DNA of 48,050 bases, taken from NCBI RefSeq assembly GCF_000472865.1, contig NZ_AXAP01000063.1, positions 1 to 48,050 of the forward strand, written 5' to 3'. The position numbers and the translations under genes are program-made. Position 1 is the stretch's first letter; the number at the start of each line of letters is the position of its first letter. The notes beneath the pieces are model-generated. The model searched no databases. It saw only the letters and a list, made by a program, of their open reading frames with translations, and was not told the DNA's origin. Shown one piece after another: positions 40,755-48,050 of this stretch. Source of the DNA: Bradyrhizobium elkanii WSM2783 (GTDB lineage Bacteria; Pseudomonadota; Alphaproteobacteria; Rhizobiales; Xanthobacteraceae).

Positions 40755-41159
40755 CTAGGGGGCGTGAGCGGTCGATCGGTCCGTCTTGATCACGTCCCAG
40801 ATGCGGGTGGACAGACTGTCCTCGACATGCGGCTTGTGCAGCACATGGCGGATGCCGGCGGCCGCGGCCTTGGCCGGAATGGTCGCATCGGGGTAGCCGG
40901 TGATCAGAATGATCGGCGTGTCCACGTCGCGCTGGCGCAAAATCCCGGCGAGGTCGATGCCGCTCATGTTCGGCATCTTGTAGTCGATGACGAAACAGTC
41001 GGCGCCGCCCATGGTCATGGCATTCAGCAATGCCTCGGCGCTGCGGAAGGTGCGGACATAGAAGCCGTCGGTTTCCAGAAGGAAACGCAGCGAGCCGAGC
41101 ACGTCGGTATCGTCGTCCACGACGTAGACAAGAGGGGGTCTGGTGGGTGCGGGCATCAC
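40755..41159 (-). CDS. Single-domain response regulator (receiver only), FixJ-like
   Basis: The 134-residue protein is only a receiver domain: acidic pocket VVDDDTD, phospho-acceptor Asp59 in CFVIDYKMPNMSG, switch Thr in ILITGYPD and Lys in HVLHKPH. It has no output domain. It lies between fixK2 and fixJ, as bll2758 does in Bradyrhizobium diazoefficiens. It may act as a phosphate sink or a regulator of FixL/FixJ. Upstream is a FixK-type box with TATAAA 21 nt further, so FixK2 may control it and close a feedback loop. GTG (41159) and ATG (41156) starts are adjacent. Confidence 0.88.
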   Translation of the reverse strand: MMPAPTRPPLVYVVDDDTDVLGSLRFLLETDGFYVRTFRSAEALLNAMTMGGADCFVIDYKMPNMSGIDLAGILRQRDVDTPIILITGYPDATIPAKAAAAGIRHVLHKPHVEDSLSTRIWDVIKTDRSTAHAP

Positions 41160-41233
41160 GGCTTTTATCCGCCTTCCGGGCCGGCCATCCGGTCCATCAA
41201 CCTCCGTTTATAAGCCTCTCGATGCCGGCCGGC

Positions 41234-41247
41234 TTGATTCAGCTCAA
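41234..41247 (-). promoter_or_regulatory. FixK-type box upstream of the receiver gene
   Basis: TTGAGCTGAATCAA on the minus strand (TTGA-N6-TCAA) is followed after exactly 21 nt by TATAAA (41212-41207). It overlaps the fixJ stop codon. Predicted transcription starts near 41200, about 40 nt before the receiver start. Confidence 0.78.
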
Positions 41248-41861
41248 TCCTTGAGCGCCCCGGCCCGCATGGCCAGGCGGACCAATTCCGAAAGGCTGCT
41301 CGCCTGCATCTTGGTCATCACGTTGGCCCGGTAAACCTCGATGGTGCGGGGGCTGATATTGTAGTCGCGGGCGATCATCTTGTTGGAAAGCCCGGCCACC
41401 AGCCCGTCCATGACCTGCCGCTCGCGCGGGCTGAGCGAGGCGATGCGGGCGGCGACGTCCTGGGTCGCGGCCTCGTCGCGGGCGCCGGCCTCGGCTTGGC
41501 GGAGCGCGACGTCAATCATCGCGATCAGCCGGTCGTCCTCGAACGGCTTTTCCATGAAGTCGACCGCGCCGAGCTTCATCGCCTCGACGGCGAGCGGGAC
41601 ATCGCCATGGCCGGTCATGATGATGACCGGGAAAGCTCCGCGGCTTTCCTTGACGCGCTTCAAGAGCTCGATGCCGTCGACGCCGGGCATGCGGATATCT
41701 GAGACCACGCAGCCGAACTCGATGGTGGGGAGCGTGTCCAGGAAGGCTTGCGCCGATTCGAACAGGCGCACGTCGAAGTCGGCCGAATCAAGCAGGAATT
41801 GCAGCGAATCCCGCATCGCGTCGTCATCGTCAATGACGTAGACATTTCCCCTACGCGCCAT
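41244..41861 (-). CDS. fixJ: Response regulator FixJ
   Basis: The 205-residue protein has a receiver domain (1-120; DDDD pocket, phospho-acceptor Asp55 in CVVSDIRMPGVDG, MTGHGD, MEKPF). It also has a LuxR-type C-terminal DNA-binding domain (about 140-205; LSPRERQVMDGLVAGLSNKMIARDYNISPRTIEVYRANVMTKM). Phosphorylated by FixL under low oxygen, it activates fixK2. The ATG at 41861 lies inside the end of fixL (11-bp overlap), so the two proteins are translated from one message. Confidence 0.96.
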   Translation of the reverse strand: MARRGNVYVIDDDDAMRDSLQFLLDSADFDVRLFESAQAFLDTLPTIEFGCVVSDIRMPGVDGIELLKRVKESRGAFPVIIMTGHGDVPLAVEAMKLGAVDFMEKPFEDDRLIAMIDVALRQAEAGARDEAATQDVAARIASLSPRERQVMDGLVAGLSNKMIARDYNISPRTIEVYRANVMTKMQASSLSELVRLAMRAGALKD

Positions 41862-43380
41862 CTGTCAAACTCTCGTTCGGTACCGCCGGCAGCGTGAAAC
41901 GAAAGGTCGCGCCGCCCGCGTCATTGGACTCGGCCCACATCCGCCCGCCATGCGCCTCGATGATCGAGCGGCTGATCGACAGCCCGACGCCCATGCCGGT
42001 TTCCTTGGTGGTGAAGAAGGTCTGGAACAGGTTTTTCTCCACGTCGTCAGGAAATCCATGGCCGGTGTCGAACACCGACACTTCGATCATGTCCTCGTCG
42101 ACCGGCCGGTTCGAGGCGATCAGCTCGCGCCGCTCGGACTGCGCCATCGCCTCCAGCGCATTGCGGAACAGATTGACCAGCACCTGCTGGACCTGGACGC
42201 GGTCGACCAGCACCAGATCATATCGCGGATCGAGGTTGAAGCGGATCCGCACGTCCTGCTCGCGCGCGCCAGCAAGGCCCAAGGCGCCGGCTTCCTCGAC
42301 CATCTTCGAGAGACGTTCGACGCGCTTTTCCGACTCGCCGCGGGCAACGAAGTCGCGCAGCCGGCGGATGATCTGCCCGGCGCGGATCGCCTGTTCGGCG
42401 GCGCGGTCCAACGCGTTCTCGATCTTGGCGCGGTTCGGGTCATCGCTCGCGCCGAGCAGGCGGCGCGAGCCTTTCATGTAGTTGCTGATGGCGGCGAGCG
42501 GCTGGTTGAGCTCGTGGGCGAGCGCGGACGCCATCTCGCCCATTGCGCTGAGGCGCGAGACGTGGACGAGCTCCGACTGCAATTCCTGCAGCCGCGCCTG
42601 GGTCTGCTGGTGCTCGGTGAGATCGCGGACAAAGCCGGTGAAATAGGGCACACCGCCGGACTGCATCTCGCCGATCGACAGATGCATCGGGAAGGTGGTG
42701 CCGTCCTTGCGCTGGCCGGTCACGATGCGGCCGATGCCGATGATGTGGCGCTCGCCGGTCGTAAGGTAGCGTGCCATGTAGCTGTCATGGCGAGAGCGGT
42801 CGGGCTCCGGCATCAAGATGCTGACATTCTGTCCGATCGCCTCCTGCTCGGCATATCCGAACTGCCGTTCCGCCGCGCTCGAGAAGAATTGCATGGTGCC
42901 GCGGCCATCGATGACGATCATCGCGTCGGGGATCGTCTCCAGGATCGACCGCAGGTGCCCTTCGCGCGTGCGCAGGGCTTCCTCATGCCGCTTTTCCTCA
43001 TCGATGTCGAGCACGATGCCGGAAAGGTGCGCGGACGTCTTGTCCCGCGTCAGGCTGCCGCGGAGCCGCACCCAGCGGTCGCCGTCATCATTCCGGCTCA
43101 GCCGGTAGGCGAGGTCGAAGGGCTCGCCGCTTTCGGCCGCGCGTGACATCGCCTGTTCGGTGCGTTCGCGGTCATCGGGCCCGAGCAGCGAGAGGAAGAA
43201 CTCGTAGCTGATCGGCGCGTTATCGGGAACGCCGAACAGCCTGCGCGCGGTGGTCGACCAGGCGAGCTCCTTGGTCGACAGATCAATATCCCAGCCGCCG
43301 ATCCCGGCTCCCTCGGCGCCGAGCCGAAAGCGCCGATCGGGGGCGCAGTCATCGGAAGGGGAAGGGTCGAGGCCAGTCAA
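41851..43380 (-). CDS. fixL: Oxygen sensor histidine kinase FixL
   Basis: The 509-residue protein (Bradyrhizobium FixL has 505) has an N-terminal PAS domain (about 15-125) and a haem-PAS domain (about 140-255). The proximal haem ligand is His198 in PDRSRHDSY, and the oxygen-responsive arginine is Arg218 in IGIGRIVTG. A kinase core follows with His289 in ALAHELNQPLAAISNYMKGSRR and the ATP-binding boxes MGVGLSISRSIIEAHGG. No membrane segments are seen, so it is cytosolic. I place the start at the TTG at 43380 (GGAAAAG upstream), which gives the family length. No ATG is available in a sensible place, and the longer ORF to 43644 runs through the neighbouring promoter. Confidence 0.93.
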   Translation of the reverse strand: MTGLDPSPSDDCAPDRRFRLGAEGAGIGGWDIDLSTKELAWSTTARRLFGVPDNAPISYEFFLSLLGPDDRERTEQAMSRAAESGEPFDLAYRLSRNDDGDRWVRLRGSLTRDKTSAHLSGIVLDIDEEKRHEEALRTREGHLRSILETIPDAMIVIDGRGTMQFFSSAAERQFGYAEQEAIGQNVSILMPEPDRSRHDSYMARYLTTGERHIIGIGRIVTGQRKDGTTFPMHLSIGEMQSGGVPYFTGFVRDLTEHQQTQARLQELQSELVHVSRLSAMGEMASALAHELNQPLAAISNYMKGSRRLLGASDDPNRAKIENALDRAAEQAIRAGQIIRRLRDFVARGESEKRVERLSKMVEEAGALGLAGAREQDVRIRFNLDPRYDLVLVDRVQVQQVLVNLFRNALEAMAQSERRELIASNRPVDEDMIEVSVFDTGHGFPDDVEKNLFQTFFTTKETGMGVGLSISRSIIEAHGGRMWAESNDAGGATFRFTLPAVPNESLTDGA

Positions 43381-43515
43381 ACGCTTTTCCGGTTCTTCGC
43401 CGCCGCGGGGCGGATTCGTACAGTGGTCTGGCAGATTATGGTCCGATTGGCCAGTCCTGCTCAAGGGGAGGAGGGACTTCGTCCCGCAGTCGCCGCAACC
43501 CGGCAGGTTCGGTGA

Positions 43516-43529
43516 TTGACTTCGGTCAA
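43516..43529 (+). promoter_or_regulatory. FixK-type box upstream of the CBS gene
   Basis: TTGACTTCGGTCAA (TTGA-N6-TCAA) is followed after 21 nt by TTAAAT (43551-43556). Transcription would start near 43563, and the AGAGGA ribosome site lies at 43569-43574. Confidence 0.78.
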
Positions 43530-43580
43530 TATGCCAGCGGGGCAGCTGGCTTAAATGAAGAAGCTGACAGAGGATTCGCC

Positions 43581-44000
43581 TTGTACAAATTTCTCGAGCT
43601 GACCGCCGCCGACTACATGACGCGCGAGCCGAAGACGGTCTCACGCGAGATGACGATGGCCAAACTGTGCGAACGTTTCGAGAAGGAGGACTTCAACACC
43701 TATCCCGTCGTCGACGGGACGCAGGTGGTGGGGATGGTCTCCAAATTCGACCTCTTGTCCTGCTTCGTCTTCACGCCGGCGCGCATCCTGCCGCGCTATG
43801 AGGATCTGATGCAGAAAACGACCGCGGACGTGATGACGTCGGAATTCATCTATGTGGTGCCGGAGACGCGGTTGACGCGGGTGCTCGAACTGATGGTCAA
43901 TCACCGGCTGCGGAGCATACCGGTGCTCGAGGGCGAACGGCTCGCCGGCATCATTTCTCGCGAAGACGTGATGCGCGCCCTGCGCGACTGCGCCGGCTGA
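43581..44000 (+). CDS. CBS-domain pair protein, probable FixK2 target
   Basis: The 139-residue protein consists of two CBS domains (about 8-65: AADYMTREPKTVSREMTMAKLCERFEKEDFNTYPVVDGTQVVGMVSKFDLL; about 80-135: ADVMTSEFIYVVPETRLTRVLELMVNHRLRSIPVLEGERLAGIISREDVM). It probably binds an adenine nucleotide. I choose the TTG at 43581, seven bases behind AGAGGA, because a longer frame from 43512 would include the FixK box and -10 element. It is divergent from fixL. A role in adapting to low oxygen is likely from the promoter; the partner protein is unknown. Confidence 0.85.
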   Translation: MYKFLELTAADYMTREPKTVSREMTMAKLCERFEKEDFNTYPVVDGTQVVGMVSKFDLLSCFVFTPARILPRYEDLMQKTTADVMTSEFIYVVPETRLTRVLELMVNHRLRSIPVLEGERLAGIISREDVMRALRDCAG

Positions 44001-44075
44001 TTCCGATTTCAATTTTGACGAAGGAATTGCCGCGTGACGACCGCCCGTCGTCACGCTGCGAAGGGCCGGCGCTTT

Positions 44076-44801
44076 TTAGCCCGTCTTCGCCCATTCCCTG
44101 TCGTCGGGCGAAGCCAGATAGAATCCCGACATCGGCTCGACCCAGCAGAGATGGTCGTGGACCTTCTTCACCCCGGCGACGTTTTCGGTGGCGACCACCA
44201 CGGCTTGGCGGCTGCGCTCGTCGGTGATGACGCCGCTCAAGTGCACGATACCGTCGCGGACGACGACGCTGAGGCCGAACGGGCACCAATCCGCTTTCTC
44301 CAGCGCAGCGATGACGCGGTCGCGGATGTGGTCGTCGTCGGCAGTCGGATCGGGGATATCGCGGGCAAGGCTTGCCACCGCCTGCAGCAGGTTGGACCGC
44401 GACACGATGCCGACGATCTCGTCACCGCGAACGACCGGCAGGCGCTTGATGTGATGCTTCTCCATCAGCGCGACGATCGTCTCGACCGGCGTCTCCTCGG
44501 TGACCGTGATCGGATCCGAGGTCATGATCTCGGCGACCCTGCGGCCCTGCTCGCGAACGAACTCGGTCGCGGCCGGGCCGGGGCCGAGCAGGAATTTCAG
44601 GAACCGACCGTATTTGCGCTGGGTTCCGATCTCGCCGCGGCGCAGGAAGTCGCCCTCGGAGATGACGCCGACCAGCTTGCCGGCGGCGACGACTGGTAGT
44701 CCACTGATATGCCGCTGCAGCATCAGGTTGGCTGCATCGACGATGGTTGTTTCAGGCGTGACTGAGATGACCGGGCGGGTCATGATCTGATGGGCGCGCA
44801 T
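44076..44801 (-). CDS. CBS-CBS-BON domain protein, probable FixK2 target
   Basis: The 241-residue protein has two CBS domains (about 5-60, MTRPVISVTPETTIVDAANLMLQRHISGLPVV; about 90-145, IMTSDPITVTEETPVETIVALMEKHHIKRLPVV). A C-terminal BON domain follows (about 155-220, IRDRVIAALEKADWCPFGLSVVVRDGIVHLSGVITDERSRQAV). BON domains often bind membranes or phospholipids; the combination is widespread in proteobacteria with unknown function. No signal peptide is present. A FixK-type box with TAGGCT 21 nt further lies upstream, placing transcription start about 27 nt before the ATG. Confidence 0.88.
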   Translation of the reverse strand: MRAHQIMTRPVISVTPETTIVDAANLMLQRHISGLPVVAAGKLVGVISEGDFLRRGEIGTQRKYGRFLKFLLGPGPAATEFVREQGRRVAEIMTSDPITVTEETPVETIVALMEKHHIKRLPVVRGDEIVGIVSRSNLLQAVASLARDIPDPTADDDHIRDRVIAALEKADWCPFGLSVVVRDGIVHLSGVITDERSRQAVVVATENVAGVKKVHDHLCWVEPMSGFYLASPDDREWAKTG

Positions 44802-44861
44802 GGGTTTGTTCCATTTGATGCGGTTGATAGTCGCAGCCTAGCCGTACCGTAGGCCCGGCGT

Positions 44862-44875
44862 TTGAGGCAGGTCAA
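44862..44875 (-). promoter_or_regulatory. FixK-type box upstream of the CBS-BON gene
   Basis: The palindrome reads TTGAGGCAGGTCAA on the plus strand (TTGA-N6-TCAA). On the minus strand, 21 nt separate it from TAGGCT (44840-44835). On the plus strand no good -10 lies at that spacing, so the CBS-BON gene is the more likely target than the synthetase gene. Confidence 0.72.
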
Positions 44876-45037
44876 CGCGTTCGGGCCCGTCGGAATTGAG
44901 CAAACGCAAGGCCGACTCCGGAACAGGAACTATTCGTCATGGGCCGGCCACCATGGCTGGTTACGGTGTCGCATCGCAGCGCCATCGCCTCGCAACCTCG
45001 ATACGGCCAGTGCTGGCCGAAGGTCCGGAAGCAGAGC

Positions 45038-47746
45038 ATGTCCACTTACAGATTGAATCACCTGCTGTCGCCGCGCTCGGTCGCGCTCGTCGGAGCCAGC
45101 CCGCGCGAGGGTTCGGTCGGCCGCGCCATCGTGCAGAATATTTCCGGCGGCAAGTTCAAGGGCCAGTTCGGTGTGGTCAATTCGCGCCATGCCGAGATTG
45201 CCGGCGTTGCGACGGTCGGCAGTATCGCCGAATTGCCATTCGTGCCCGAGCTCGTCGTGATCACGGCGCCGGCCGCCGCCGTGCCCGGGATCGTCGACGA
45301 TGCCGGCCAGCGCGGCGCGACCGGCGCCGTCATCATCACCGCCGGACTGGGCCACGGCCCGGGGTCGCTCGCGGAGGCCACCGAACGGGCGGCGCGCAAG
45401 CATCGCATGCGGCTGATCGGCCCCAACTGCATCGGCATCATGGCGCCCAGCGTCGGTCTCAATGCCAGCTTCTCGACGCATCTGCCGGCGGCGGGCAACC
45501 TCGCGCTGATCTCGCAATCGGGCGCGATCGCGGCCGGCATGGTGGACTGGGCCGCGCAGCGCGTGGTCGGATTTTCCGGCATCGTCTCGATCGGCGATCA
45601 GCTCGACGTCGATATCGCCGATCTCCTGGATTATTTCGCGCTCGACGGCGCAACGCACGCGATCCTGCTCTATGTCGAGTCGATCAAGGACGCGCGCAAA
45701 TTCATGTCGGCGGCGCGCGCCGCGGCGAGGATCAAGCCGGTGGTCGTGGTCAAGTCCGGCCGCATGGCGCAGGGCGCGAAGGCGGCCGCGACGCATACCG
45801 GCGCGCTTGCCGGTTCGGACGCAGTCTATGATGCCGCGTTTCGCCGCGCCGGCATGCTCAGGGTCTCCGATCTGCGCGAATTGTTCGACTGCGCCGAGAC
45901 GCTGGCGCGCGTGGCCTCGCCGCCGGGCAAGCGGCTGGCGCTGCTCACCAATGGCGGCGGCCTCGGCGTGCTCGCGATCGACCGATTGGTCGAGCTCGGC
46001 GGAATTCCGGCGACGATCACGCCAAACACTCACGCGCAGCTCGATGCGGCCCTGCCGCCCACCTGGTCCGGCTCGAACCCTGTCGACATCGTCGGCGATG
46101 CCGGGGCTTCACGTTATGCCGTGGCACTCGAGGCGCTGCTCGCCGATCCCGGCAATGACGCGGTCCTGGTCATGAATGTGCAGACCGCGATTGCCGCGCC
46201 GGACGAGATTGCCTCGACCGTGACCAAGATCGTGACCGAGCACCGCAAGAAGCGGGGCAGGGCGGCCAAGCCAGTGCTTGCGGTGTGGGTCGGCGCCAAC
46301 GGCGCGATCAGCGACCTCTTCAGCGGCAACAGGATTCCGAACTACATCACCGAGGACGACGCGGTGCGCGGCTTCATGCACCTGGTGCGGCATCGCGAGG
46401 TCGTGGAGGAACTGACGCAGGTGCCGCCGGCGATGCCGGAGAGCTTTACGCCTGACGCTCCGGCGGCGCGCAAGATCGTCACCGCCGCGATCTCGGACGG
46501 ACGCCAGTGGCTCAACCCGATCGAGATCAAAGGGCTGTTCGAAGCCTATGACATCCCGATGGTCGAGACCTATCTCGCGGCCGATGCGGAGGAGGCGGTC
46601 AAGTATGCCAACACCCTGTTCGCGCAAGGCATGACGGTCGCGCTGAAGATCATGTCGCGCGACATCGTGCACAAGTCTGATATCGGCGGCGTCATCCTCA
46701 ATCTGACCACGCCTGATGCCGTGCGCGTGGCCACCGCCGAGATCCTGGGCCGCGCCACGGCGCTGCGGCCGGATGCGCGGGTTTCCGGCGTCATCGTGCA
46801 GGCGATGATCGTGCGGCCGAAGGTGCGCGAGCTCATTCTCGGCCTCGCCGACGATCCGACCTTCGGCACCGTGGTTGTGTTCGGCCGCGGCGGCGTCGCG
46901 GTCGAGATCATCAACGACAAGGCATTGGCGCTGCCGCCGCTCGACATGCGGCTGGCGCGCGAATTGATCGAGCGCACGCGGGTGTCGCGGCTGCTGCGCG
47001 CCTATCGCGACGTGCCGGCGGTGAAGCCGGATGCGGTGGCGACCGTGCTGGTCAAGCTCGCGCAGATGGCGGCGGATCTCCCCGAGATCAGGGAGCTCGA
47101 CATCAATCCCCTGCTGGCGGACGAGGCCGGCGTGCTCGTGGTCGATGCGCGCGTTGCGGTCGGCATCGTGCCGCGCAAATTTGCGGGGCCCGGGCTCAGC
47201 AACTTTGCGGTCAGGCCCTATCCGTCACGATGGCAGCGGCAGCTTGCGGACCGTGACGGGCAGCCGATCGACGGGCGACGTATCTTCGCGCGGCCGATCC
47301 GACCCGAAGACGAGCCCCAGATCCACGACTTGCTGCGGCACGTCACGGCTGAGGACCTGCGGCTGCGCTTCTTCGCGCCGATCAAGGAATTCTCCCACGA
47401 GTTCATCGCCCGGCTCACCCAGCTCGACTACGCACGCGCGATGGCCTTCGTGGCGGTCGACGAAAGCACCCAGGAAATCCTGGGCGTGGTGCGGATTCAT
47501 TCCGACTCGATTTATGAAAGCGGCGAATATGCGATCCTGCTGCGCACGGATCTGAAGGGAAAGGGGCTCGGCTGGGCGCTGATGCAGCTCCTGATCGAAT
47601 ACGCGAGATCGGAAGGGCTGAAGGCGATTTCGGGCCAGGTGCTGACCGAGAACATCGTGATGCTCGATATGTGCCGGAAATTCGGCTTCGAGGTGAAGGC
47701 CGATCCTCTCGAGCACGGCCTCTGTGACGTCAAGCTGGCGCTGTGA
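45038..47746 (+). CDS. Pat-type fusion: NDP-forming acyl-CoA synthetase domains with C-terminal GNAT acetyltransferase
   Basis: The 902-residue protein has CoA-binding and ligase domains first (about 1-460; LLSPRSVALVGASPREGSVGRAIVQNI), then ATP-grasp (about 490-710; HKSDIGGVILNLTTPDAV). A GNAT domain closes it (about 740-900; RPIRPEDEPQIHDLLRHVTAEDLRLRFF and LRTDLKGKGLGWALMQLLIEYARSEGL with the acetyl-CoA loop). This is the layout of the Pat lysine acetyltransferase, which acetylates and inactivates acyl-CoA synthetases. The segment THTGALAGSD in the ligase part still has a histidine. The ATG at 45038 has CGGAAG and a good family start; an upstream ATG at 44939 adds unrelated residues. Confidence 0.88.
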   Translation: MSTYRLNHLLSPRSVALVGASPREGSVGRAIVQNISGGKFKGQFGVVNSRHAEIAGVATVGSIAELPFVPELVVITAPAAAVPGIVDDAGQRGATGAVIITAGLGHGPGSLAEATERAARKHRMRLIGPNCIGIMAPSVGLNASFSTHLPAAGNLALISQSGAIAAGMVDWAAQRVVGFSGIVSIGDQLDVDIADLLDYFALDGATHAILLYVESIKDARKFMSAARAAARIKPVVVVKSGRMAQGAKAAATHTGALAGSDAVYDAAFRRAGMLRVSDLRELFDCAETLARVASPPGKRLALLTNGGGLGVLAIDRLVELGGIPATITPNTHAQLDAALPPTWSGSNPVDIVGDAGASRYAVALEALLADPGNDAVLVMNVQTAIAAPDEIASTVTKIVTEHRKKRGRAAKPVLAVWVGANGAISDLFSGNRIPNYITEDDAVRGFMHLVRHREVVEELTQVPPAMPESFTPDAPAARKIVTAAISDGRQWLNPIEIKGLFEAYDIPMVETYLAADAEEAVKYANTLFAQGMTVALKIMSRDIVHKSDIGGVILNLTTPDAVRVATAEILGRATALRPDARVSGVIVQAMIVRPKVRELILGLADDPTFGTVVVFGRGGVAVEIINDKALALPPLDMRLARELIERTRVSRLLRAYRDVPAVKPDAVATVLVKLAQMAADLPEIRELDINPLLADEAGVLVVDARVAVGIVPRKFAGPGLSNFAVRPYPSRWQRQLADRDGQPIDGRRIFARPIRPEDEPQIHDLLRHVTAEDLRLRFFAPIKEFSHEFIARLTQLDYARAMAFVAVDESTQEILGVVRIHSDSIYESGEYAILLRTDLKGKGLGWALMQLLIEYARSEGLKAISGQVLTENIVMLDMCRKFGFEVKADPLEHGLCDVKLAL

Positions 47747-47805
47747 AGCGGAGGAGGCGGTGCTGGTTCTCCCTCTCCCGCAAGCGCAGGGCTGTCCGGG
47801 GAAAA

Positions 47806-48050
47806 TCAGCCATAGCAAAATGCCAATTGGTTCGGGGAAGTTCGCGATTTGGGCTTACTGGGATTGATAGGTGGCGGCTCGTTGATCGCGGCCAGGGATC
47901 GACGGGTGAACAGAAACTGGCGGATCAGTTCGGCCAGCCTGAGAGGGAGCATCTTGACGCAGTTGGCGCGCGCGGCGATGCGCAACAACAGGTAGGCAAT
48001 CATCGCAGCGAGCACCTGCAGGCGGATAGCATTGTCGTTGGTGCCGAGGA
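47806..48050 (-). mobile_element. IS4-family transposase, C-terminal part cut by the window edge
   Basis: On the minus strand, from the window edge down to the stop at 47806, the frame reads LGTNDNAIRLQVLAAMIAYLLLRIAARANCVKMLPLRLAELIRQFLFTRRSLAAI..., ending in PSKPKSRTSPNQLAFCYG. This is the conserved end of IS4-family transposases of rhizobia. The remainder, including the catalytic DDE residues, lies beyond 48050, so intactness cannot be judged. The element end should lie between the synthetase stop at 47746 and 47806; I cannot define the terminal repeat without the other end. Confidence 0.85.

Noticed and set aside
41650..41663. TTGACGCGCTTCAA, a further TTGA-N6-TCAA match
   Set aside because: It lies inside the fixJ coding sequence, encodes conserved residues, and has no start codon or -10 at the right spacing. 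It is probably a chance match.
41851..43644. FixL of 597 residues starting at 43644
   Set aside because: The added residues have no family character and cross the FixK box and the promoter of the divergent CBS gene. A TTG at 43380 gives the normal length.

Overview
The window looks like chromosomal DNA of a Bradyrhizobium-type alphaproteobacterium (a close relative such as Rhodopseudomonas or Afipia is less likely). The DNA is GC-rich. It carries a fixL-fixJ-receiver-fixK2 block in the order known from Bradyrhizobium, and the FixK2 has 232 residues with Cys183. The intergenic palindromic repeats are of a type common in Bradyrhizobium. Nearly all genes look intact. The right end runs into an IS4-family transposase cut by the window edge.

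Layout. 0.2-4.4 kb (minus strand): quinone oxidoreductase-like protein, nitronate monooxygenase-like protein, and a coupled FAH-family hydrolase / ketopantoate-reductase-like pair. 4.5-14.9 kb: an oxalate locus with a CBS-domain protein, two OxlT-type MFS transporters, a 45-residue protein, frc, oxc, a GntR/FCD regulator and, divergently, an ADP-forming acyl-CoA synthetase. Six copies of a 17-bp palindrome TGGYAT-N5-ATRCCA sit at the six promoters of this locus, directly behind a TTG-type -35 hexamer. This outlines a local GntR regulon. 15.0-17.0 kb: IclR regulator and a second ketopantoate-reductase-like enzyme. 17.3-21.4 kb: an ABC importer (ATPase, permease, binding protein) and an amidase behind a full-consensus sigma-54 promoter. 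22.0-25.5 kb: gcl-hyi-glxR, which converts glyoxylate to glycerate. 25.6-32.4 kb: a mixed set (small exported protein, two-subunit TPP enzyme, 2-hydroxyacid dehydrogenase, 70-residue protein, AraC regulator, cupin, flavin monooxygenase). 32.4-37.1 kb: a peptide-type ABC transporter without a binding protein, and an acetylpolyamine amidohydrolase-like enzyme. 37.4-39.7 kb: TetR regulator with a divergent ferredoxin-P450 pair. 39.8-43.4 kb: fixK2, a single-domain receiver, fixJ, fixL. 43.6-47.7 kb: CBS protein, CBS-BON protein and a Pat-type acyl-CoA synthetase/acetyltransferase fusion.

How the parts fit. OxlT carriers would bring in oxalate. Frc (CoA transfer) and possibly the ADP-forming synthetase would make oxalyl-CoA, and Oxc decarboxylates it to formyl-CoA. 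The Gcl pathway handles glyoxylate, the neighbouring C2 acid. The sigma-54 operon looks like nitrogen scavenging from an amide. In the fix region, FixL senses O2 through a haem-PAS domain, FixJ activates fixK2, and FixK2 should act at TTGA-N6-TCAA boxes. Five intergenic boxes occur in the window. Four have a -10-like hexamer exactly 21 nt downstream, at the receiver gene, the CBS gene, the CBS-BON gene and an isolated 70-residue gene at 28.8 kb.
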